The notes below the pieces were generated by a model that ran no database searches, was not told the origin of the DNA, and saw only the letters and a list, made by a program, of their open reading frames with translations. A DNA stretch of 64,000 bases, taken from positions 1,804,501 to 1,868,500 of the forward strand of contig NZ_CP028415.1 of assembly GCF_000722765.2 (NCBI RefSeq), in the 5' to 3' direction. Made by a program: the position numbers and the translations under genes. Source of the DNA: Streptococcus mitis. Its GTDB lineage: Bacteria; Bacillota; Bacilli; Lactobacillales; Streptococcaceae. Positions 28,532 through 37,429 of the stretch are shown here, piece by piece (the stretch's first letter is position 1; each line of letters begins with the position of its first letter).

Positions 28532-28558
28532 GAAAAAACAGCCCCTAAGGACTGTTTA
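28532..28558 (-). terminator. Terminator of trhO
   Basis: On the minus strand AAACAGTCC and GGGCTGTTT pair (9 bp with one G-U) and a T-run follows. It starts three bases after the stop codon. Confidence 0.8.
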
Positions 28559-28561
28559 ATC

Positions 28562-29548
28562 TTATACAGTAGCTGCTTGATCCAAGCTTTCACCGATAGC
28601 GGCTAGGCGCTCGACAACTTCAGCTTGTGTCAATTCATGTTCTGAAACATAGCGGTTACGTGGGTGAACACGGCACTCGTGTGAGCATCCACGAAGGTAC
28701 TTGTCTTCATTTTCTTCTGATGTCAAGATACGACGGTTACAGAATGGATTTCCACAGTTGACATAACGTTCACATGGTGTTCCATCAAACCAGTCTTTCC
28801 CTACGATAGTTGGGTTAACATGGTTGACATCAACGGCGATACGCTCGTCAAAGACATACATTTTTCCATCCCAAAGCTCACCTTGAACTTCTGGGTCTTT
28901 ACCGTAAGTTGCAATTCCTCCGTGCAATTGGCCGACATCTTTGTAGCCTTCACGGACCATCCAGCCTGAGAATTTCTCACAGCGAACGCCACCTGTACAG
29001 TAAACCACGACACGCTTGTCCATGAATTTTTCCTTGTTATCACGAACCCATTGTGGCAACTCACGGAAGTTGCGGATATCTGGACGGATAGCCCCACGGA
29101 AATGTCCTAGGTCGTACTCGTAATCGTTACGTGTATCAAGGACAACGGTATCTTCGTCAAGAAGGGCTTCTTTGAACTCTTTTGGAGACAAGTAAGCACC
29201 TGTTGTTTCAAGTGGGTTGATGTCATTGTCAAAGTCGTTGTCTTCCAAACCAAGGTGGACAATCTCTTTCTTGTAGCGAACAAACATCTTCTTGAAGGCT
29301 TGTTCACTTTCTTCGTCAATCTTGAACCAGAGATCTTCCATGCCTGGGAGGCTGTGAACGTAGTCCATGTATTTTTGAGTTGTTTCATAATCCCCTGAAA
29401 CTGTTCCGTTAATTCCCTCGTCAGCGACTAGGATACGGCCTTTAAGACCGATTGATTTACAGAAAGCCAAGTGGTCTGCAGCAAATTGCTCTGCATTTTC
29501 AATTGGAGTGTAAAGGTAGTAAAGTAAGACACGAATATCTTTTGCCAT
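28562..29548 (-). CDS. trhO: tRNA uridine-34 hydroxylase TrhO (rhodanese family)
   Basis: TrhO makes ho5U34 in tRNAs, an oxygen-dependent step. The 328-residue protein has an N-terminal ferredoxin-like domain (about 1-95) and a rhodanese domain with the active cysteine in [16 protein letters not shown]-terminal Cys-rich segment ([19 protein letters not shown]) follows. ATG at 29548 (MAKDIRV) gives the family length; an upstream in-frame ATG at 29593 is possible but lacks a good site. Confidence 0.92.
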   Translation of the reverse strand: MAKDIRVLLYYLYTPIENAEQFAADHLAFCKSIGLKGRILVADEGINGTVSGDYETTQKYMDYVHSLPGMEDLWFKIDEESEQAFKKMFVRYKKEIVHLGLEDNDFDNDINPLETTGAYLSPKEFKEALLDEDTVVLDTRNDYEYDLGHFRGAIRPDIRNFRELPQWVRDNKEKFMDKRVVVYCTGGVRCEKFSGWMVREGYKDVGQLHGGIATYGKDPEVQGELWDGKMYVFDERIAVDVNHVNPTIVGKDWFDGTPCERYVNCGNPFCNRRILTSEENEDKYLRGCSHECRVHPRNRYVSEHELTQAEVVERLAAIGESLDQAATV

Positions 29549-29679
29549 AAGATTTGTTCTCTTTTCTATTCTTAAATTTTCAGAATTTTTCATCTAACTA
29601 TACTAGTATACCTGCTTGAGAAAGCGAATGCAATTTATTTGACTGGAAATTGTAGAAAGGTGCTTATCCCTGCACTTCA

Positions 29680-29976
29680 TCAGTAACCATAGCGAATCGC
29701 AGATAGTTCTCTCAATTTTTTGATCTGCTCAGCTTGACTTTCTGACAAACTTAGCTTGTTATCAATCAATACGCGCGCAAGGTCAACGTTCATTTGACTC
29801 AGAATAAATGGAGTAGAGGTCCCATCGTCCTCTAATCGTCTTTTATAACTCACTAACTGATTTTTCAAGGGAGTCAGTTGAGGCGTATCCTTTATATCTT
29901 CCAATAGATGATTTATGATAGTCATGGCTTCACAACGTCTTTCGCTTCCTCCAGCAAACCATTTTAATGGTGTCAT
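29680..29976 (-). CDS. Bacteriocin immunity protein (enterocin A immunity type)
   Basis: A 98-residue helical protein with the EntA_Immun-like pattern: LLEDIKDTPQ...LKNQLVSYKRRLE, then VDLARVLIDNKLSLSESQ. Such proteins sit in the cytoplasm and protect against class IIa-like bacteriocins. No bacteriocin gene is adjacent. AAGGAGG precedes the ATG. It follows the CPBP protease gene by 55 bases. Confidence 0.75.
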   Translation of the reverse strand: MTPLKWFAGGSERRCEAMTIINHLLEDIKDTPQLTPLKNQLVSYKRRLEDDGTSTPFILSQMNVDLARVLIDNKLSLSESQAEQIKKLRELSAIRYGY

Positions 29977-30031
29977 ACTTATTTTCCTCCTTAAGTTGCA
30001 AAGCTATCATTCCTAACTCTCGCGCCAGTAT

Positions 30032-30721
30032 TTACCCAAACACCCTCTGTAAAAAAGTCAGCAAAAATGGTAATGTTGCGAAAATATTATTAATCACATG
30101 CACCGCATAGGATGGATAAATGCTCTTGGTATAGCGGGTCAAACTAGCAAAGATGATGCCAGATGTTGCAAAGACGAAGATATCTAACAAACTAGGCAGG
30201 CTTGAAAAATGAGGAAGAGCAAATAAAATTGACGGAAGAAGCAAATCAAGGCCAAATCTCGAATGCTTAAAAAAGGCGTGTTGCAGTAATCCTCTATAGA
30301 TTAGCTCTTCCATAAGTGGAGTCAGGAAAAACAAAGTTATATAGATACCTAGCTCAGCAAAGTTGGTCCCACTATAACCGATCAATACAGCCCAACCTTC
30401 AGCAGTTGACTGAACATGTTTAGCTGTCTGAACGTTAAAAGAGATCTGGAGCACTACCACTAATACTGTCAAAATCGAATACCAAAGCCATTTTTTTCTT
30501 GGAATGCGAAAGAGATAGCCATGGCCTGTCTTAACCAGAATCCAAATCATGACTCCGCTAAATAGCAAACTCAAGAGATTTTGAATCCAGACGAAATTGC
30601 CAATCTGGGAAGAAAATTGCCAATAATTTTGAACAATAAGCGTCAGCTGAGAAAGACCAAATACGAAAAATAGGTAAGAGAAAACTGCACTAATTTTGAA
30701 TAGAAGTTGATACTTCTTCAT
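30032..30721 (-). CDS. CPBP-family intramembrane glutamic endopeptidase
   Basis: A 229-residue membrane protein with about eight helices and the CPBP (Abi) motifs: EELIYRG (residues 139-145), FALPHFSS and the HVINNIFA segment. In streptococci these proteins often accompany bacteriocin loci and act in self-immunity or peptide processing. It is the first gene of a two-gene immunity operon preceded by LytTR-type repeats. ATG at 30721 has AAAGGAG. Confidence 0.88.
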   Translation of the reverse strand: MKKYQLLFKISAVFSYLFFVFGLSQLTLIVQNYWQFSSQIGNFVWIQNLLSLLFSGVMIWILVKTGHGYLFRIPRKKWLWYSILTVLVVVLQISFNVQTAKHVQSTAEGWAVLIGYSGTNFAELGIYITLFFLTPLMEELIYRGLLQHAFFKHSRFGLDLLLPSILFALPHFSSLPSLLDIFVFATSGIIFASLTRYTKSIYPSYAVHVINNIFATLPFLLTFLQRVFG

Positions 30722-30791
30722 ATGAACTCTCCTTTGTAAACTCGAGACATCTCTAATATAAGCTATATTTTCCTAAATCCTTACTCTAAAT

Positions 30792-30822
30792 CCTAAATAG
30801 TGCTTGAGATTTCCTGAATGGT
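30792..30822 (-). promoter_or_regulatory. ComE/BlpR-type direct repeats upstream of the immunity operon
   Basis: On the minus strand ACCATTCAG (within 30813-30822) and ACTATTTAG (within 30792-30801) are direct repeats separated by 12 bases, 21 bases centre to centre. This is the architecture of binding sites for the LytTR response regulators ComE and BlpR. A third ATTTAGG lies 20 bases further on. Downstream spacing to the start codon leaves room for a promoter. Confidence 0.65.
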
Positions 30823-30866
30823 TACAATAAGGGAAATGAGAAAACAGGAATATCTATGTCTTTATT

Positions 30867-30914
30867 TCAAAAAATCACTGCCTCCCCCAGATAAGCCTGA
30901 GGAAAACAGTGATT
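30867..30914 (-). terminator. Terminator of the ABC importer operon
   Basis: AATCACTG and CAGTGATT with inner CCTC/GAGG pairing form a stem followed by six T on the minus strand, about 44 bases beyond the binding-protein stop codon. Confidence 0.7.
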
Positions 30915-30957
30915 CAGTTTTTAGGAATTAGGAATGAATACACGAAATAAATTGATC

Positions 30958-32439
30958 TTATGATTTTTTGTTTTTTAAGAATTCATCGTATTGTTTTTGC
31001 ATTTCGTTCAATACTTTATCGTAGGCACCTTCAGATTTCAATTTTTCCATCAATTCTGGAATAGCTTTGTCTGGGTCTACAGTACCAGTGTTGATAGCTG
31101 TATCGAATTGTTGCATTGTGTTAGAGATTGCTGAGATTTCAGATTTCACATTGTCAGTGTTAAAGATGAATCCAAGTGCTGGAGATTCTTTAGCTTCTGC
31201 CAATTGTTTCTTAGAATCTTCGATTTGTTGGTCTGTAACGTTTTCGTTGATGTAAAGGATCCAGTTGTTACCTGTATTCCATCCACCCATGTGAGTGTTT
31301 CCTTTATAGCCATCAAGGACTTTAACACGGTTTTCTTTACCTGCAATTTTTTCCCAGTTCTTGCCTTCTGGGCCATAAACAAGACCGTTCAAGAGTTCTG
31401 GGTTAGTATTCAAGAGGTTCAACACTTCCATTGATTTTTCTTTGTTCTTAGAGTTGTTTGAGATTACAAAGTTAGCAACTTGTGTTGTTTGGTTTTTCTT
31501 AATGAAGTTAGTGATTGGTTTGATTTGGATATCTTTATTCGCAACACGTGAAAGCAAGCTGTTACCATAGTCAGCTGGTCCTACTGTTTCTTCACGAACG
31601 AACCAAGTATCTTGTTGAAGGTCAAATGAAGTATCGCTTGTTGCTACGTCTTTTGGAATGTATCCAGCTTCATAGAATTTGTGAAGAGTCTTCAAGTGTT
31701 CTTTGAAACGAGGCACTTCGTAACGGTTTACGATCTTAGTAGTGTCCCCTTCAAGGTCGATAACGAATGGAAGTCCATTTGGAACTGGGTAGTCAAAGTT
31801 ATCAGACGGGATGAAGTTCTTAGTAACCGCAAATGGCACTACATCTGGAGCTTTTTCTTTGATTTGTTTCAAGACTGGTTCAAGTGTTTCATATGAAGTG
31901 ACACCTGAAATATCGATACCGTATTTAGCAAGAAGAGTTCCGTTGAAGGCGAAGTTTTGAGATGATGCAACGTTGGCTGCAACTGGAACTGCGTAAATTT
32001 TACCGTTAATGCTGTTACCTTTGATGTAAGCTGGGTCAAGTGCTTTATAAAGCTCTGCCCCTTCTTTCTTATACAAGTCAGTCAAGTCAGCATAGGCACC
32101 TTTTTGAGCATTTACAACATAGTTAGATGCAAAGGCGATATCGTAGTTTTCACCAGATGATGTGATAACTGACATTTTCTTATCATAGTCACCCCATCCA
32201 AGATATTGGATATCCAATTTAGCACCAACTTTTTCACCGATGATTTTGTTGGCATTTTCTAGCAATTCATCCAAGTTATCTGGTTTGTCACCGATTTGGT
32301 ACATTTTGATAACAGTTTTTTCACCTGAAGCTGAGTCAGCAGCTTTTTTGTTACCTGAAAGGTTTCCACAAGCAGCAAGACCAGCAGCCAAAGCGACTAC
32401 GCTAGCAGATGCAAAAGCATATTTTTTCCAGTTTTTCAT
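30958..32439 (-). CDS. ngtS: Carbohydrate ABC transporter substrate-binding lipoprotein (NgtS-like)
   Basis: A 493-residue lipoprotein: signal MKNWKKYAFASASVVALAAG with lipobox LAAC at about residue 24, then an SBP family fold of the large oligosaccharide type. The corresponding pneumococcal importer (NgtS-NgtP1-NgtP2) takes up complex N-glycan oligosaccharides, from memory of published work. Here it is encoded beside the N-glycan glycosidases, which supports that role. It is third in its operon after two permeases. No ATPase is present, so a shared MsmK-type ATPase is likely. Confidence 0.82.
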   Translation of the reverse strand: MKNWKKYAFASASVVALAAGLAACGNLSGNKKAADSASGEKTVIKMYQIGDKPDNLDELLENANKIIGEKVGAKLDIQYLGWGDYDKKMSVITSSGENYDIAFASNYVVNAQKGAYADLTDLYKKEGAELYKALDPAYIKGNSINGKIYAVPVAANVASSQNFAFNGTLLAKYGIDISGVTSYETLEPVLKQIKEKAPDVVPFAVTKNFIPSDNFDYPVPNGLPFVIDLEGDTTKIVNRYEVPRFKEHLKTLHKFYEAGYIPKDVATSDTSFDLQQDTWFVREETVGPADYGNSLLSRVANKDIQIKPITNFIKKNQTTQVANFVISNNSKNKEKSMEVLNLLNTNPELLNGLVYGPEGKNWEKIAGKENRVKVLDGYKGNTHMGGWNTGNNWILYINENVTDQQIEDSKKQLAEAKESPALGFIFNTDNVKSEISAISNTMQQFDTAINTGTVDPDKAIPELMEKLKSEGAYDKVLNEMQKQYDEFLKNKKS

Positions 32440-32541
32440 GACAAAAACTCCTTTTTTTATTTTAAACTTATAAACAATGTAATGATCTTAACTTCACGCA
32501 AGGGAAGTTTGGAAATGAGAAATGATTTTTCTCGACAAGTA

Positions 32542-33464
32542 CTATTCTTTCACACCACCGATAGTCAAACCTTTTACAAAGTAGCGTTGGAAGAATGGAT
32601 ACAGAATCGCGATTGGAAGGGTTGCGACCACAACCATGGCCATACGACCTGTTTCTTTTGGAAGAGCAACTCCCAGTTGACCAGATAGGCCGACTGCTTT
32701 GGCGATGTAGTCCATATTTTGCTGGATTTGCATGAGCAAATATTGCAATGGATACAAGTTGTCACTCTTGATATAAAGAAGGGCGTTGAACCAGTCATTC
32801 CAGAAACCAAGAGCTGTTAAGAGCGTGATGGTTGCGATACCTGGTAGTGACAATGGCAAACAGATTTGGAAGAAGATCCGGGCCTCACTAGCACCATCGA
32901 TACGAGCGGATTCTAGAATAGCTTCTGGAATGGTCTTCTTGAAGAAGGAACGCATCAGGATGATGTTAAATGGTGAGAGAAGCATTGGAACAATCAAGGC
33001 CCAAACTGTATCACCAAGTTGAAGTAAACGAGTTACCACGATATAGCCCGGTACCAAACCCGCGTTAAACAACATACTAAGAAGGGCAAAGATCGTAAAG
33101 AATCTGCGATACTTAAAGGTTGTCCGTGAAATAGCGTAGGCATAAGTTGTTGTGATAAAAACGTTTGTGATAGTCCCCACCACTGTTACAAAGACTGAGA
33201 TGAAGAGGGCTTGGAGAATTTTATCCTTAAACTGTGCCAAAAACTCAAAACCGTCTAATCCAAATTGGGATGGGAAGAAGCTATATCCATTTTGGAGGAT
33301 ACTCTTTTCATCTGTCACCGAAATAACGATAACGAATACAAAGGGTAGGATACAAGAGAGGGCAACCAAACCAGAAATGGTACTGAAGAAGATATCTGCT
33401 TTCTTACTGAAGGAGTGAATGCCGACATTATCAATTTTTTCTTTTTAATTTTCTTTTCTGCCAT
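32542..33464 (-). CDS. ngtP2: Carbohydrate ABC transporter permease, MalG/LplC type, frameshifted near its start
   Basis: From ATG 33464 (with AGGAGG) the frame encodes MAEKKIKKKK and soon leaves the conserved frame. Shifting by one base in the A-runs (33435-33446) gives the expected MAEKKIKKEKIDNVGIHSFS, which runs on into the permease. The main frame (275 codons from TTG 33369) has six membrane helices and the EAA motif ESARIDGASEARIFFQICLP. A single missing A explains the shift. The protein may still be made from TTG 33369, which keeps helix 1. A sequencing error, slippage or true mutation are all possible. Confidence 0.8.
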
Positions 33465-33477
33465 ATTCTCCTCCTTT

Positions 33478-34407
33478 CTAGAACAAGGCTGAGTTTGGAT
33501 CAACTCGTCTTGCAAGTAAGTTTGATAGGATAACCAGAATCAAGCCGACAACTGATTGGTAGAGACCTGCCGCTGAAGCCATCCCGATATCCGCTGTCTG
33601 AGTCAAACCGTTATAAACATATACGTCCAAGACGTTGGTTACATTATAAAGCTGACCAGCATTGTGGGGGATTTGGTAGAAGAGACCAAAGTCTGCACGG
33701 AAGATGTTTCCGACTGCAAGGATGGTCAATACAGTTACCAATGGTGTCAACTGCGGAATAGTTACATTGCGAATTCGTTGCCATTTGCTAGCCCCATCCA
33801 CTGTTGCTGCTTCGTAGTAGGTTGGATCAATTCCCATGATTGTCGCATAGTACATGACACTGCTATATCCAAAGCCTTTCCAAATACCAAGGAAAAGTAG
33901 GAGATAAGGCCAGATACCCAAGTCAGCGTAGAAGTTGATTTCCTTCATTCCGATAGACTCTAGGAAATGGTTGAAGACCCCTTTGTCAATGTTTAGGAAG
34001 GCATCTGTAAAGAAACTGATGATAACCCAAGACAAGAAGTAAGGGAACAACATGGAAGTTTGGAAAATCTTAACCATTCTCTTAGAACGGAGTTCACTGA
34101 GGATGATAGCAATCCCTACTGATACAATCAAACCGATAAAGATAAAGCCTAGATTGTAGAGGACAGTATTTCGTGTGATAATAAAGGCGTCTTTTGAACT
34201 AAACAAGAATCTGAAATTATCGAGTCCGACCCATTTACTATTCACGATACTATCTATAAATCCATTACTGGTCATGTGGTAGTCTTTAAAGGCAACCACG
34301 TTCCCAAATACTGGAATGTAGAAGAATAGAATCAACCAGAGTGCCCCTGGCAAAACCATTAAGAGAAAGATCCAGTTGTCTCTCAAGGTTTTTGAAAACT
34401 TATTCAT
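33478..34407 (-). CDS. ngtP1: Carbohydrate ABC transporter permease, LplB/UgpA type
   Basis: A 309-residue permease with six helices and the EAA loop YEAATVDGASKWQRIRNVTI (about residues 213-232). It is the first gene of the importer operon and ends 13 bases before the second permease. A perfect cre site lies in the leader. Confidence 0.85.
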   Translation of the reverse strand: MNKFSKTLRDNWIFLLMVLPGALWLILFFYIPVFGNVVAFKDYHMTSNGFIDSIVNSKWVGLDNFRFLFSSKDAFIITRNTVLYNLGFIFIGLIVSVGIAIILSELRSKRMVKIFQTSMLFPYFLSWVIISFFTDAFLNIDKGVFNHFLESIGMKEINFYADLGIWPYLLLFLGIWKGFGYSSVMYYATIMGIDPTYYEAATVDGASKWQRIRNVTIPQLTPLVTVLTILAVGNIFRADFGLFYQIPHNAGQLYNVTNVLDVYVYNGLTQTADIGMASAAGLYQSVVGLILVILSNLLARRVDPNSALF

Positions 34408-34461
34408 AATTTCCTCCCTTTTTTATTTTGATATCCATCTAAAAATTCCTTTTTAGACTTT

Positions 34462-34486
34462 TGATAACGATTACATTATTAGTATA
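34462..34486 (-). promoter_or_regulatory. Promoter -10 and cre site of the importer operon
   Basis: On the minus strand TGTAATCGTTATCA (34462-34475) matches all fixed cre positions. It lies immediately downstream of TATACT (34481-34486). CcpA would repress import of this sugar when glucose is present. Confidence 0.75.
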
Positions 34487-34522
34487 CTCCTATTTGCAGG
34501 TTAGGTTAAACTACTAATTATA

Positions 34523-34555
34523 GAAAAAACTCCACAAATTATTTTATGTGGAGTA
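34523..34555 (-). terminator. Terminator of the glycosidase operon
   Basis: ACTCCACA and TGTGGAGT pair, followed by TTTTTT on the minus strand. It separates the GH20 gene from the importer operon. Confidence 0.85.
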
Positions 34556-34571
34556 CTTTTGAAGAAAGGGA

Positions 34572-34587
34572 TGTTTCACGAGAAACA
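34572..34587. promoter_or_regulatory. parS-like 16-mer / hairpin
   Basis: TGTTTCACGAGAAACA differs at one central base from the parS sequence TGTTTCACGTGAAACA bound by ParB/Spo0J. It also forms a small hairpin with flanking GGG/CCC. It may be a degenerate parS site or only a leader hairpin between the GH20 stop and the terminator. Confidence 0.35.
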
Positions 34588-34615
34588 CCCTGCTCAAGGC
34601 AAGGTGTTCTTGTTT

Positions 34616-36496
34616 TTAGGTCGTGTAGATGGTTGAAGCTGTCGCAATAGTATGCCACTGGTTGGCTGTTGTGGCTGCGAAGTCCTTATCTGCGTAGAAG
34701 TCTGTAAATGGCAGAATTTCTACTTCCAGCTCGTCGATGCGGTCAAGCTGACCAGCTAGATAAGCCTCGATGCGGCTTTCTGCTCGTTTGATGCGTTGCA
34801 AGAGTCCGCCCATACGGATATCAACTGTATCCAAGCCAAAGACCTTGTTTTCTCTCATCCATTGGTGGCTAAAGAGAGCATGGAAGTCTTCAATTCGGCT
34901 TCTGAGTTTTGGTAATTCTTGTCTGGCGATTTCTTGCAGGCTTTCTTTATCACCTTCTTGGTAAGCCTGACGAATGCGTCGTCCCACGTCCACTTTGCTA
35001 CTTAAAATCTGGTTCAACTGGGTCTGCGTTTCAAAGAGGTAGGCATAGTTACCAGCTTTTTCTTTAATGTCAGCAAGAATCTCAGCTGCCTGAGCGAAGT
35101 GCGGTTTGTCCTGTTCAGGTGTCATGTGTCGGTCAAGGAGCGGACAGAGAATATCCTGATAAAAGACATAGCGGTTAGGATTGATCCCGCTGAGATTGCC
35201 TGGTAGGTCTGGCAAGAGGTTAGCAAGGTCAATCTGCATGAAATCCTCAACTGATAGGCCTGTATTGGTCTGGAAATGAGCAGACAAACGGTCTAGGTCA
35301 TTGCGGTAGCTGAGTTCTGCCCAGATTTGCAAGCTTGGGAGAATAGAAAACTGAGCTGTTTCCCCACCATTGTCCCCCCAACCCGTCACGATGACCTCTT
35401 TGATGTCATTGGCACGACAGGCCTTATTGGCTTCAAGAGCGATAAGACGACTAAAATGGTTATTGGGTGTGAAACCAATCCACTTCCAAGCACCACCTGC
35501 AAAGGCAAGGTCATGGCTAATCTTGTGATGGTTGCGGAAATTGCGATTGTATTTTTCCTCGCTATCCTGATAATAGTCCCAGTAAACCAAGGTCACACGG
35601 TCTTTGAGACGATCTAGGTAGACACGCGTTTCCTCTGGAATTTCCACATCACGGTCGTACTGGCCATCTGCTGACATAAGTTTAAAGAACATATCGCTCC
35701 ACATTTGGCAGTGGAAACCATATTTATCAGCAATATCCAGCACGCGCTCCAAGTGTTGGCACATGAGGAGACTACGGTCCACAACACCGTTCAGAATCAA
35801 GTAGCGTCCTAAACCAACCAAGTGGGCTTCGTCCATCCCGATATTGACCTTGCGAGTCTGCAGTTTAGATAGCGTCGCAAACATGCCATCAATCAGGTCG
35901 TAAACCTTTTCTTCGCCGATAAGGAGGATATCCTCCACATCACGGAGCTCCTGGACTTCTTTGACACCCCATTTGACGAAGGCTGACAAGTGGGCCAAGG
36001 TCTGAATACAAGGCACAAAGGTCATGTCAAACTGCTGGGCATAGGCTTCGATTTCCTGCAATTCCTTAGCTGAGTAGGCTCCACGGAAATAGCCAAAGTA
36101 AGGCTGCCCTTCAATCTGGTAGGTATCTTCCATGTAGAGCTCAAAGGTTGAGTAGCCCATGAGAGCCAAGACCTCAATCATCTGCTTGGCAGAAGCCACA
36201 TTCAGCACCGCATTTCGAGAACAGTCTGCCATATAGGCTAAATCTTCATAAGCTGCTTGTTCCTCAATCTCTACCTTGTCACCTTCTGCTAGGGATGTTG
36301 CCAACAGGGACAAGGCACGATAAAGTTGGTGGAGTTTGCGGTAAGTTAATTGATAGTGGCCACCCTCACCCTTGATAGAGATAGAGGCTTGGTCAGACTG
36401 AGCGACAGCTACCTCTACATCTGGTAGAGAAATGTGCTTTGTCAGCAAGTCGATTGCCTGAGTTTGTTTGGAACTAAGTCCTGTAAATCTTACCAT
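34616..36496 (-). CDS. GH20 beta-N-acetylhexosaminidase (GH20C-like), cytoplasmic
   Basis: Removes terminal beta-linked GlcNAc/GalNAc from imported glycans. The 627-residue protein starting [13 protein letters not shown] has the TIM barrel with the catalytic Asp-Glu pair in [13 protein letters not shown] (about residues 239-251), and VYWDYYQ and GAWKWIGF substrate-side motifs. No signal peptide. ATG 36496 follows AGGAGG and overlaps the end of the ROK gene by 7 bases; a longer frame to 36562 lies inside that gene. It is the last gene of the glycosidase operon. Confidence 0.88.
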   Translation of the reverse strand: MVRFTGLSSKQTQAIDLLTKHISLPDVEVAVAQSDQASISIKGEGGHYQLTYRKLHQLYRALSLLATSLAEGDKVEIEEQAAYEDLAYMADCSRNAVLNVASAKQMIEVLALMGYSTFELYMEDTYQIEGQPYFGYFRGAYSAKELQEIEAYAQQFDMTFVPCIQTLAHLSAFVKWGVKEVQELRDVEDILLIGEEKVYDLIDGMFATLSKLQTRKVNIGMDEAHLVGLGRYLILNGVVDRSLLMCQHLERVLDIADKYGFHCQMWSDMFFKLMSADGQYDRDVEIPEETRVYLDRLKDRVTLVYWDYYQDSEEKYNRNFRNHHKISHDLAFAGGAWKWIGFTPNNHFSRLIALEANKACRANDIKEVIVTGWGDNGGETAQFSILPSLQIWAELSYRNDLDRLSAHFQTNTGLSVEDFMQIDLANLLPDLPGNLSGINPNRYVFYQDILCPLLDRHMTPEQDKPHFAQAAEILADIKEKAGNYAYLFETQTQLNQILSSKVDVGRRIRQAYQEGDKESLQEIARQELPKLRSRIEDFHALFSHQWMRENKVFGLDTVDIRMGGLLQRIKRAESRIEAYLAGQLDRIDELEVEILPFTDFYADKDFAATTANQWHTIATASTIYTT

Positions 36497-37371
36497 TGGT
36501 TTTCCTCCTGCAACCAGTTGACAAGGGCACCATAGAGATTGGCATCTGCATGATAGGTACAAGCTTGGATAACTGGTGCGACCGTGTATTCTTCGTAGGT
36601 TTCGACAAAAGCATCAACAGCTTTTTTGATGCCTTGGATGAAATCTGGATTTTGACTGATAGAGCCTCCCAGACTAATGACATCTGGATCGATAAGATAT
36701 TGGATATTGAGCAAGCCTTGAGCCAGATTACGGTTCATGCGCTCAATGGCTTCTTGGCAAAGGGTATTTCCTGCTGCGGCCTCTTGGTAAATCTTGCGAC
36801 CGTCCCAATCAGTCTGACCAGATTTTTCAATCACGTAGCGTACCATATTTCCAGTTGACGCTAGTTGCGACCAGTTGTTGAGCTTTTCAGCAGGGGCAAG
36901 GGTGGTCATGTAGCCAAATTCTCCACCCAGGCCGTGGCGACCTCGATGAAGTCTACCATTGATAATCATGGCTCCGCCAATCCCTGTCCCAATCACGACA
37001 CAGGCTGCATTTTCAAGTTCTGGATGGGCCAGTAATTCACTGAGTCCAACGCAGTTGGCATCATTTTCCAGATGGACAGGAATCTGATAAGAGCTAAGCG
37101 CCTCATACCAAGAAAATCCGTGAATGTAGGGCACCGCACTGAAGCCATCAATCACACCTGTCTCTTGATTGACCGCACCTGGAACGCTCATAGCAATCCC
37201 GCTATAATCCTCTTCTGACAAGCGTTGGTCTAGCCAAGCTAGTAAATCTTCCAAGTTTTCTGGTGTTGGGATACTTGTCTTATCTAGTATTTTCCCATCA
37301 GGAGTCAGACTGGCAAACTTAATCCCAGTCCCTCCGATATCAATCGTTGCAATAGTCATTGTTTTTACCAT
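36490..37371 (-). CDS. ROK-family sugar kinase
   Basis: A 293-residue ROK protein that begins directly with the ATP-binding motif [12 protein letters not shown]. It has GTGIGGAMI and [14 protein letters not shown], but no N-terminal helix-turn-helix and no Cys-rich zinc motif. It is therefore a kinase rather than a regulator, probably acting on mannose, GlcNAc or glucose released by the neighbouring enzymes. Two starts are possible, ATG 37371 and ATG 37359. The leader can form a hairpin that involves the ribosome site. Confidence 0.85.
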   Translation of the reverse strand: MVKTMTIATIDIGGTGIKFASLTPDGKILDKTSIPTPENLEDLLAWLDQRLSEEDYSGIAMSVPGAVNQETGVIDGFSAVPYIHGFSWYEALSSYQIPVHLENDANCVGLSELLAHPELENAACVVIGTGIGGAMIINGRLHRGRHGLGGEFGYMTTLAPAEKLNNWSQLASTGNMVRYVIEKSGQTDWDGRKIYQEAAAGNTLCQEAIERMNRNLAQGLLNIQYLIDPDVISLGGSISQNPDFIQGIKKAVDAFVETYEEYTVAPVIQACTYHADANLYGALVNWLQEENQW

Positions 37372-37377
37372 AAAAGG

Positions 37378-37418
37378 GGCGAATCAGCAGTTAGTTCTTA
37401 CCTTTTCGCCTCTCCTTT
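37378..37418 (-). promoter_or_regulatory. Hairpin around the ROK ribosome site
   Basis: On the minus strand AAAGGAG-A-GGCGAA is complementary to TTCGCC-CCTTT just before ATG 37371. The hairpin could either hide the ribosome site or bring it closer to the start. Function is inferred from pairing only. Confidence 0.35.
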
Positions 37419-37429
37419 CTCTTTTATGT

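Noticed and set aside
36490..37371. ROK protein as the transcriptional regulator of the glycosidase operon
   Set aside because: It begins at once with the kinase ATP-binding motif and has no helix-turn-helix domain.
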